A DNA stretch of 64,000 nt from Gnetum montanum (taxonomy: Eukaryota > Streptophyta > Gnetopsida > Gnetales > Gnetaceae), in contig MNCI01000596.1 of the NCBI GenBank assembly GCA_015680685.1, positions 686,612-750,611 of the forward strand, written 5' to 3'. The translations under genes were made by a program, and so were the position numbers. Below, one piece after another: positions 46,574 through 56,159 of the stretch. Below the pieces are notes generated by a model, which was not told the DNA's origin, searched no databases, and saw only the letters and a list, made by a program, of their open reading frames with translations. Each line of letters begins with the position of its first letter. Position 1 is the first letter of the stretch.

Positions 46574-49500
46574 TTACGCATCTCCTCTACCACCACTGTC
46601 ACCAGTATCTCTTAAGTTTGGCTCCAGTCCCAATAAATCATCCTCTAGCGGGCCTTCTCTCCTGGGAAGTATTCTCTCACAAGGAATCCCCTCTTCATGA
46701 GGTCCCTGCTATGGTATTGGCTCCACGGGAGGGTGCTCTTTATTGTTGCGTTCTTCCTCTTATGTTGGCTCCTCAGCTTGCTCATCTTCTTTGTTCTCTG
46801 TTGGCACCTACATACAGAAAACATGTTAGCAAGAATAAGACTTAACAACATAATTAGAAAATTTAGATTTTGTCATGCATAAACTCACTCGCGATGGTCC
46901 TACTTCCCCAGCAAAGGGAAGCTTGTCTAAGCCAGCCCACAGGCGCTCCATGATCTCATCTTCGGTTAGGTTTGACCACATACCATCTCCCAGGGCAGCT
47001 ACAGCCTTCACCTTCCCTTTCTCTACGTCAGTCCAGCGAGGTGGGTCCGGGAAGAATGTAGGGACTGTAATCTGCCCCCCAGGGAGAGTCATCTCCCTTT
47101 TTGGGGACGCACTTACAGTCACCTGCTCTTCAAACTTCTTGAAGGCTTCTGAAGCTTCGATGACATCTAGGAAAACTTCCAGAGATTGAGCCTTGACGGC
47201 AGAGTCGCGATAAAGTTTACGATAAGCGATGCTTTCTCGCTTATATAGATGTTTGTGGTCCTTTTCCTTCTGCCCCCACTCTTGCACGCTGGCACAATAG
47301 TCCCTCCAATCCTGGCTTTTCTGAGCTAGGAGCTCTATCTGCATCCGCTGCTCTATCAACGCCCGACTAGTTTGCACGCTGTGTTTGATGGCGGTCCAAT
47401 AACGGGAGTAATTGATAACAGCGGTACGCCAGTCTTCATCGCCCGTCTCCCGCACCTGTAGGAATTCGTACCATGATCTCAAGTCTCCGACCTCTTTGGT
47501 CAGCGACTCAACCCTCTACTCTGACCTCTGCAATCTTTTCCATAGATTTTCATTTATGCCCCTACTCTCTTATAAGGAGCGTGTCAAGCGTAACGCACAT
47601 TTACGCATTTCCTCATAAATGTGACATGGCACAGCTGCCCCGTCTGATGGAGGCTCCTTTGTGTCCAAATCAATGGGCTCCGTGGGATCCCATCAGAGGT
47701 GAGCTCCTAACAGAAAAAAGAAAATCATCAATATTGGTGACACATTACCACTGTATAATACCGCAAACCCATTACAGCCATAACATACCAGCTCCAGGTT
47801 CGATGCGCTCGAGGCACTTGATCATATCACTGACAATGCCTTCCATGAAGGTGAACTTGTCAGGAAAATCTCTCCACGCTCTGCTCACAGCGACGGACGT
47901 GGATACATCTTCTTCTCTTGTGGCGTAATCAAGTTAGAAACTTTAATTATTAATAGAATTCTGCAAAATTTCTAACATGTTTATTACCTCTTCCAGTGAC
48001 AGTGGCGACTTCGCCAACATCTTCCGCCTCCTTTTCCTCTTCACGCACATGAGTCTGTGCGTCGCTGGTTCCAGTAGCTGGGGCCTCCTCGCACACAGGG
48101 TTCTGTGTGTGGCTCACTCTAACAGCTGGGGCCTCTTCTTCTAAAACTCAGGCCCCTTCCCCATGACTTAGTACCATTGCCCCTGTTTCAAGGGTTAGCT
48201 GCTCTATAATTTTTACTGGTCATATCACAATGCATTTAATATATCATTCAAAATATACTAAGTAAACATTGCGTAATACAGTTTTCAATACATCTCCTTC
48301 ACGCTTACTAGGCGGAGGCTTACTCCGCTAAACTCTGACCACCACAGTTCGACCCGTGCCACTCCCAGGCTCTGCAAAAGCCTTGGCAATACGGAGCCTT
48401 TTACGCCGAGCTGTAGGTTCTACAATTTCTTCCACCAGGCGTTTCCCTCATGAGGCATCGCCGGTGTAAGTAGGCATTATCCCGCCTACACTGTCAAGGC
48501 CTCGCACCCGAGGCGCCGTCAAACCTTTGGTCGTTATAGACAATGACTCCCCGATGCCTTCCAGTGGATCCTGCCCACGGGTAGTGCCAAGGATATGGGT
48601 AATCCAAGGTTTGGATAGCTAGTCTCNACGAGACTCAAGCTTCTTGCGAAGCTTGACCATCTCATTACACAGTCCCTTAGCAAAATAGCTTGCCCAATTG
48701 AACTAGGTCCCTTCTTCCAGGACCTCCCGCATAATATGGGTCTGTTCTATAGAAAATAACTTCACTTGTGAGAGTGTTTTGGGGAAGGCTCGGGCCCGGA
48801 AAAGGGGATAAATTGTCTTGGCAACGCCCAGTTCAAATTTTTCACAAGGAAACCCTTTAGGCTCCTTCGGGACTCTTACCCACTCCTCCAGCCATTCCTG
48901 GCAGTCGAGACTCCTCTTCGCCTTCTCATTTATGGGAAGGCCGTCAGAGGGGATGCCAAAAAGGTCCTCGAAGAGCTCAGCATCAATATCAAAACTTACA
49001 CGCACGTTATGCACGTGCGTGCAAAAACGCTCTGCCTTTTCGTTGAAGGAGTTAACCAGGGTTAGCATTTCACTCGTGGGGACATCAGGGGTTGCAACTA
49101 AAAATAGGTGCATTAGCCTCGCTTCTTGGATCTTGGTGGTCACCGAAACTGGGGCCGCCGCGTGGCCAAGCCAGCATTGTGTGTCCTTGATGTCACCGTA
49201 GCGGAAGAGAACGGTATTCACCTTGCGGCTGGAAATTGTAAGGGTAATCTCCTGGGATTCCTTGATTGAATAGCATGAAACACAGGTCAAACGAAAACCC
49301 ATATTACACAACGCTCACAATATACAACTACATCACGCAACAATAGAATACACAGTAGTCTTACCAGATCCAAATGGAAAAGGAAAGGGCGGAAGGTTCC
49401 TCTGCACGTCCTCAACGGCAAGGGGCGGATCTAGGGTCCAGTCATCATGTAGCCACCCGAGTTTCTGGCAATTCTCAAAAGACTCAGCATAGCGGGTGGG

Positions 49501-50562
49501 GTACTCTCGCATGTCGAAGCCAATCTGCCCCATCACACTGGTGCATACGTTGCTAGTTGAGGTAAACGCCTTTATTGCCGTTTCCATCCACGACAACGTA
49601 TCACCATCCCCAACTAACCTATTTTCATGGATAAAAAACCTACACCATACCACATAGATTTATCTTACGCTTTACAAAACTTAGACAATAGACATGTAAC
49701 AATATAGCCAACACAATTGCTTACTTGCCGGAGTAGTACACAGTGCCTTGTGGGTTTTGAAAGTAAGTCGAGATGTGGCGAGCCACGAATAGAGTGTTAT
49801 AGGCATGGTAGCAACTAAACTGGGCCATCTCCCAGATCCAGCCTAAACTCCTCAAACCTCGGGCACTAGGTTCTCGGTCTTCGGGATGACCAGTGTCGAT
49901 GGCTCCGTCTGTCAGGAAAGCCAGGATCCCTTGTGCAGAACCCACCAGGAGGTGCTCTAGGATGGCACTGGCAATATCGCCGGACACATTAGGCCATACA
50001 ATGACGCTATAGTTGCGCAGTAAGAACTACAGAAACTCCAGTGCACCTCTTCGAAACCATATGGCCTTCCCATGCAACCGCATTTGCAGGGGAGGGACAT
50101 TGGGGACGATGGGGTTTATACAACACAAAACCCAAACAATATCCACGACAATCAGAATAGGCTTTAATGTAACACTGTACAGAAAACCCAATACATAAAT
50201 CAATGTCTAGATTTACATTTGTATGACTAATACAGAAAACCTACAAACTACGCCTAGTTATCCATACTGAAGTCGCACGAACCCTTGCAACAGTGCAACG
50301 TTTGTCCCTGACAACGGCGATAGATGCAACCCCATCAAACCCTCGCCTTAACCTGAGGTCCATAATTTAAAATCTGCATTTACACAAGAAGTACTACCAA
50401 AAATAGACACTAAAACAATATAAGCATGCAAGGAATGTCCTACCGGTTCAAAGGCGTAGGGTCACGCACTTTAGCCACTGCCTACGAAACGCGCTCCAGA
50501 TTTCCTTGCACCTCATCAATTTTGGCCAATTTCGCATTCTTTCTTTTGATTTTAGGTGCCAT
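46574..50562 (-). pseudogene. Antisense nine-exon gene inside element A
   Basis: The minus strand reads as a full gene: ATG at 50562 (MAPKIKRKNAKLAK) to TAA at 46574. Proposed exons are 50562-50444, 50352-50245, 50174-49725, 49639-49365, 49265-48292, 48215-47988, 47914-47789, 47706-46889 and 46807-46574, about 1,100 codons. Introns are 70-100 nt where well defined and mostly GT-AG (for example GTGAGT..TGTATGTAG for the last). Phases fit at exons 1-4 and 7-9; the exon 5 acceptor appears mutated AG to AA, and the 5/6 join is uncertain. Domains: HAD/FCP1-like (exon 3), plant-transposon-like middle part with FGIPSDGLPI (exon 5), basic TARRKRLRIAKA, acidic exon 6, coiled coil (exon 8), acidic tail. 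Internal stops are TAG, TGA or TAA, so it is dead here. Homologue in B at 9230-12991. Confidence 0.72.
49725..50174 (-). other. Exon 3 of the antisense gene: HAD/FCP1-like domain
   Basis: Segments match the order of the FCP1/NIF branch of the HAD superfamily as found in plant proteins: LKPILIVVDIVWVL (hydrophobic strand with the first Asp), IWFRRGALEFL, YSVIVWPNV, FLTDGAIDTG, ARGLRSLGWIWE, and YNTLFVARH..YFQNPQGTVYYSG (family pattern NTLLVDD...NP..T.I). The second catalytic Asp of DxDx(T/V) is Val and the late Asp is missing; B keeps FFDHH there but has Glu for the first Asp. A catalytic role is therefore doubtful in either copy. The assignment is by eye and needs a profile search. Confidence 0.5.
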
Positions 50563-50710
50563 TGTAACAGCTTCAGAACTTTCGCAGCTTCACTTCTTTG
50601 AATCTTCACAAACTACACGCTCCAATCTTCTGCTCCTTCTCCTCTCGCTCAGCAATAGCTAAGAATTCGAATTCACGATAGCCAGCAGCCCATCCTTACC
50701 GAAAACCACT

Positions 50711-50722
50711 TACTTATATGCA
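50711..50722 (-). promoter_or_regulatory. Candidate TATA box of the antisense gene
   Basis: Minus strand CATATAAGTAAG lies about 150 bp upstream of the proposed ATG at 50562, leaving a leader of about 120 nt. Confidence 0.35.
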
Positions 50723-50963
50723 AGAATCACCGACTTGATATCCAATTTTAGCAGGAATTTCCTAAAATGGAACCCGAAAATCAAGATATTAATGCGGCAG
50801 ATATCGCATGCGCCACTGTCCAAAATGACGTTAAACTATCACATCTTATCGCCTCATAAATCAGGTAGCATTAATTATAGCCTCTTTGCAAAATTCAAAA
50901 TTCAATTAGCTTACCACATTCGACAACACTACGTCATGCTTTCTCCTAATTATTTACGCATTT

Positions 50964-50976
50964 GGTGATTTTGCAG
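50964..50976 (+). promoter_or_regulatory. Splice-acceptor-like site before pol
   Basis: GGTGATTTTGCAG ends 12 bases before the pol ATG. Element B has TATTTTGCAAG at the matching place. Ogre elements, relatives in the same lineage, remove an intron between protease and reverse transcriptase, which makes this meaningful. No matching donor was fixed. Confidence 0.45.
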
Positions 50977-50988
50977 GACAATTCGCAA

Positions 50989-53900
50989 ATGGACGCAACA
51001 TTTTCAGCACCACTAACTTTGACAGGCCCATACGGGAGGGTAGTTAGGCAATTCAACCCTATGCTAGTAGAAATTAACCTTCCCTTTGACAACGTCATCA
51101 TAGCCATGTCGGAAACGTCCCCGGAATGGCCAGAATAGTCAACGCGCACGCTAGACCTAGAAGCTGGGGACATAACCGAAGATCCCCTCAATGAGGTTTC
51201 TATAGTTACGCATAAGGGTGAGGCCAAAACGCTTAAGGTTAGTTCTTTACTAGACCACAAAACGCATGATTCTATAAAACAAGTCCTGCAAGACAACATC
51301 ACAGTATTTGCATGGTCATACGAAGATATGCCGGGACTAGATCCCAGGTTAATCTAGCATAACATAATCTTAGACCCGCAGATTAAAGCAGTTAGGCAAA
51401 AGATACGAAAAATCAAGCCAGAGATCGCGCTAGCTGTGCGTGATGAGATCACTAAGCTATATCAAGCTGGTTTCATCCGCGCAGTCGACTACTTGGATTG
51501 GGTATCTAACATCATAGTCATCCCAAAGAAGACCAGAAGCATACACATTTGCATAGACTTCCGAGATTTGAACAAGGCCACGATCAAAGATAACTTCCCA
51601 CTACCGAGTATCGACCAACTAGTTGATACGATAGTTGGGCATGTGCTTCTATCCTTCATGGATGCCTTTTCGGGCAATAACCAGATTCGCATCAACCCAG
51701 AACATCAATTAACCAGAACGTTCATGATGCCCTGGGACATCTTTTGTGACACCATGATGCCTTTTGGTCTAAAAAATGCCGGAGCAACGTATCAACGAGC
51801 CATGACATATATCTTTAGTGATTACCTCTTAGGGAGACTGAATGACTATGTTGACGATATAGCTGTCAAGTATTTAAAGTCAGAGGATCATTCAGAAGAC
51901 CTGGAGTTGGTCCTCAAAAGATGCTCCAAATACAACCTCCGGCTTAATCCACAGAAATGCGTATTCGGAGTCAAAATCGGACGCATGCTGGGGTTTGTGG
52001 TGTCGGAAACCGGCATACGAGTTGACCCTGATAAGGTCAAAGCCATTGTCGAATTAACGCCTCCCACAGACCTCAAGCAATTACGTGGGTTACAGGGACG
52101 ATTACAGTTTATACGCCGGTTCATCTCGAGGTTAACCGACAAATTACACCCTATGCAACATTTGCTTAAAAAGGGGGTTAATTTTAAATGGACGGAAGAT
52201 TGTCAGCATGCATTTGACAGCTTAAAACAAGAACTTCAACACTTACCCACAGTTTTCCCACCACAAAAGGATCTACCATTTTACATTTACCTTGCAACTT
52301 CGGACGTAGCATTAGTAGCATTACTTTGTCAAAGGAAGGATGATGGGTCGGAAGTGCCCATCTACTACTTAAGTCATGCTCTATATGCATATGAAACAAG
52401 GTACAATGAAATAGAGCGTAACTACCTAGCATTAGTATTTACGCTCAAAAAGTGTAGACATTACCTGTTTCGTAGCCAAGTTAACATCATCTGTAAAAAT
52501 AACATCCTTAGGACCATTGCGCACAATTTATACGAGAGTAGCAGAATAGCTCGCTGGAAGGCTATCACAGCAGAATTCAACCTGCATTATGTTGGCCAAT
52601 CTTCTGTGAAAGGCTAGGCAATAGCTGACCAGTTAGTAACATCACCTATTGACAGTCAGGCAACCATAGAGCCTGAGTTTCCAGACGAACATGTACATAG
52701 TTTAAGCCCTGTCTTAACAGGCCTCGAGGCGACGTTGTATTTCGACAGAGCCTCAACCACGAAAGGTGGCAGTGTCGCCACCATTATTATGCTATCACCT
52801 GAGGATGTGCGTCTCCACGCTTATCGCTTGACCTTCCCCTGTACGAAAAATGTGGCAGAGTACGAGGGGCTCCTCAGGGGTTTGCTAGCTGCAAGCAAAC
52901 TCGATGTTCGACACTTGGCAGTTAGGGGTGATTCGATGCTCGTCATTAATCAAATCACAGGAGTCTACGCCTACAAAGCTGTACATCTACAGCCCTACTG
53001 CGATATGGCTAAAGATCTTCTGAACAAATTCGTGACCATCGATGCCCAACACGTGCCACGCACTGATAACACACTGGCCGATGCACTAGCTACGCTGGCC
53101 TTAAATGTGCCCTCACATCTGCTTGACACTTGTCCTACTTTAATAATAGATTGTACAGGTCCTATCGTTCTGGCGGCGCACATATCTTCCCTTCTCGAAG
53201 AGAGCACGCTGGAATGGTATGACAATATTAAAACTTACCTCTTACATGGCGAGTTACCACAAGAATTGACACGCGCACAGAAGGATGCAATCCGCAAGCG
53301 AGCTAGGCAGTACGTAATCATAGGAGACAGTACTCTTTGTAGACGCTCTTTTGATGGTGTGCTGCTTACTTACATTAACAAGGACCAAGCAAAGCGTATC
53401 ATTAGCGAGGTTCACGAGAGATTATGCAGAGGACATGTAGCACCACGGGTTATGGCTTCGAAAATCCGCCGCTTAGGGTACTACTGGCCATGCATGGAAA
53501 AAGATTGCCTGACAAAGGTTACAACTTGTGACACATGTCAGCGTTATGCAAATCTTATACACATGTCACCTACAGAGTTACATACAACTCAGATAACATG
53601 GCCATTTCAACGATGGGGACTAGACATTATAGGTTCCATCACGCCGAAATCTTCCACGGGTCATAGCTTCATAATCACCGCCACTGAGTACTTCACGAAG
53701 TGGGTAGAAGCTATTCCTTTAAGGAAGATCACATCTCAATAGATTTTCCATTTCATCTTAGATAACATTGTAACCAGATTTGGTCTCTCGATAACTATTG
53801 TGACCAACAATGGGCCACAGTTTAGTAGTACAGAGATCAAATCCTTCTGTGATAGCCTTGGCATTAAACAATCTTTTTCCTCGCCCTATTACCTGCAAGC

Positions 53901-54456
53901 GAATGGTCAAGCTAAAGCAACAAACAAAGTCATCATCAATCTGCTCAAGAAAATGCTAGATAGTAATAAGAGACGGTGGCACGAAAAGATCCTCTATGTG
54001 CTATGGGCATATCGCACTACCTGTAGGACAGCTACAGATAGTATGCCCTATAGCCTAGTCTACGGATCCGAGGCAGTGCTGCCCCTCAAATTGCAAATCC
54101 CTTCTCTGAGAATGGTCCTCTCCATGATTATAAATGAGGCTCAACACACCGAGTCTCGAATGACGGATTTGGATTCAGTAGAAGAGAAGCGGATACAGAC
54201 ACTTGATACAATCGAAAAGTATCAAGACAAGTAGAGGTAAAAGCATCATCACAATCTTCAGCAGCGCCTGATCAAGAAAGGGGATTTAGTTCTCAAGGCC
54301 GTTCGCGAACCAGTAGGCAAATTCTCTGCAAACTGGGAGGGTCCTTTCTTGGTGACTGATGCGTACAGCAACAGAGCATTCAAGTTAGCGGATGTCGACG
54401 ACAACCAATTACCAAACCCTGTCAATCACATATATCTGAAGTAGTATTACATATAG
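50989..54456 (+). pseudogene. Element A pol: reverse transcriptase, RNase H, archaeal-type RNase H, integrase
   Basis: ATG at 50989 (MDATFSAPLTLTGPYG) to TAG at 54454. Reverse transcriptase 51430-52100 has SFMDAFSGNNQIRI, MPFGLKNAGATYQ and NDYVDDIAVK. The gypsy RNase H 52280-52560 (FYIYLATSDVALVALLCQ) lacks its first catalytic Asp. The second, archaeal-type RNase H at 52720-53110 keeps D-E-D-D (YFDRAS, VAEYEGLL, RGDSMLVI, DNTLADALA). Integrase 53200-54200 has the zinc motif HERLCRGH..CDTCQ and GLDIIG, but NNGPQF replaces DNGPQF and NGQAKATNK replaces the usual NGQAEATNK, so two of three DDE residues are lost. Stops are TAG at five places, plus one TAA near 54238. Confidence 0.95.
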
Positions 54457-54489
54457 TGGCATCTACAGTGTGAATATCAGGTATGGAAA

Positions 54490-54955
54490 CTATCGTTCGC
54501 TATGACGTAAAACTGGCATTCCTTACACGCATCCGCCATGATGCTAAATTGGTATTGATCGTCCACCACGACGCTAAACTAGCAAGTTGTAACTGTCCGC
54601 TACGACGTAAAACTGGCAATGTTGTACAGGTCCGCCAAGATGAAAAACTGGCATCTTTTGCACGCGTCTACCACGACGCTAAACTGGCACCGGCTGTCCG
54701 TCATGACATAAAACTGGCAAAGGTAAGCAACCATCTGCTGAGACGTAAAACCAGCATAGATTTATCCTTGGGTCATGACACGAAACTGACATCCACAGCA
54801 TGGTCTGCTGAGACCTTAAATCAGCCCCGCCATCGTCCGCTACAATGTAAAACTAGCATTTGTTGGTCTGCCCAGACTCTAAATTGGGACCATGGTCTGC
54901 TGAGACTTAAAACCAGCAACGATAGTCTACCAAGACTTAAAACTGGGGTTTACAA
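54490..54955 (+). repeat. TTAAACTRGC-type repeat block downstream of pol (A)
   Basis: About 14 imperfect units such as GTCCGCTACGACG plus TAAAACTGGCA, spaced 25-38 bp, begin 35 bp after the pol stop. B has the same block at 18065-18350. A 253-codon open frame (54483-55244) runs across it because the units lack stops; I do not regard it as a gene. Confidence 0.88.
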
Positions 54956-56146
54956 GCCGCCGCCATGCAAATCAAGTGAGCGTAATCATCCCTATGCAAC
55001 TTCACGTCAAGCGGGGTGGGATACTGGGACAATCCCAGTGTCGCTACCCCACCGGCATCCTACTGATTCCTCAAATGTACCGAAGGGCATACTATTGACC
55101 CCTTGGAGATACCGTCACCACGCCCATTCTAGCGGTGGTACCTCTGAGAGGTTAGTTCCGCCGCCCGGAGCCCCAAAGGCATTTCCATCAATTGCAACTT
55201 TGGGGATCTCCGCTCATCATCACTATCAGGCCCTGGCTTCATAGATTCATCTGGCTAGTTCTTTACATAACCAGTCAAGTGTACCGAGTCTGATGATCTT
55301 TGGCGACGATATGTTGGGCTAAGAGTCAAGGCTGAAGACTCTGGCCTCATGCTATAGTTCCTCCTTCACGGCCCGATTACTTCATCTCGCCTCTGTCGGC
55401 ACTCGTTTCAACAACCTCGCCTTTTGTTCAGACAAGCAATGGTATCCTATGTTTTCTTCGTTGGTTGCAGGTTACTTGCTTCAAGGATGTTGTCCAAAGG
55501 TGCATTCATCTGAGTGGCAAAGTATGAACAGCATTTTGAAATAGCTACTTGGGTTAGCCTGTCCACTTAGAAGTGCANACATTTTGAAATAGCTACTTGG
55601 GTTAGCCTGTCCACTTAGAAGTGCATCCCTCTGCTCTTTATAATCCTACCCTTAGCTCCTACTTCACTTCATCCCTACCATCTGCTTCCTGTATGCAAAA
55701 GCCACATACGCAAGCACCCATTTTCTGCACTCACATTGCAATCAAGTCCATAAACTGACACAATGCAATTGCGTGTCATAAGTAGAGACATCGCAGAAGT
55801 GACGCGCTGTGCTCCTTCTGCACGCATTCCTGCTAAAGTCTGCAATAGAGAAATCTCAGACTGATGCGCTATGCTTGTCTGAAAGTATTCCTGTTAACAC
55901 AAGTATGCATATGTTTCTGAGTGTTCAATGAGCGTATTCCATACTCCCGCCATCCTACTTCATTTGAGTCTTCCCCGAACCTGTTTCCTCTTGTACCATT
56001 CTATCTCCTACTGCCTCCATCTTTGCTCTTCTATGTTGACAGGGCAACACTTGAATAGCCATTGATAAACGTTGTTAGTGCTTTCGCCTCTTCGGTGTTT
56101 TGCATTCTTTGTCGACGTCTTTCGGGCAGGCCCTCTAACCTTCAAC
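54956..56146. other. 3' untranslated spacer of element A
   Basis: No gene is recognised. There is an assembly duplication of 46 bp (55532-55577 and 55580-55625) around an N at 55578. The last 60 bp (TTTTGCATTCTTTGTCGACG..) are conserved before the polypurine tract in B and D. Confidence 0.6.
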
Positions 56147-56158
56147 AAAGAGGGGCCA
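56147..56158 (+). promoter_or_regulatory. Polypurine tract of element A
   Basis: AAAGAGGGGCCA directly precedes the 3' LTR start (TGAAACAC at 56160) and matches the tract of B. Confidence 0.85.
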
Positions 56159-56159
56159 T

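Larger units (their letters stand above)
50563..50988. other. Divergent spacer between the antisense gene and pol
   Basis: Both genes start outward from this 426 bp region. On the minus strand CATATAAGTAAG near 50711-50722 could be a TATA box, followed by a purine-rich leader to the ATG at 50562. One TTAAACTATCA unit lies near 50831. The right edge carries a splice-acceptor-like TTTTGCAG before the pol ATG. Confidence 0.5.

Noticed and set aside
42484-54444. Alternative genetic code with TAG read as glutamine
   Set aside because: The same regions also have frameshifts, lost catalytic residues and TGA/TAA stops, so methylation-driven decay is the simpler explanation.
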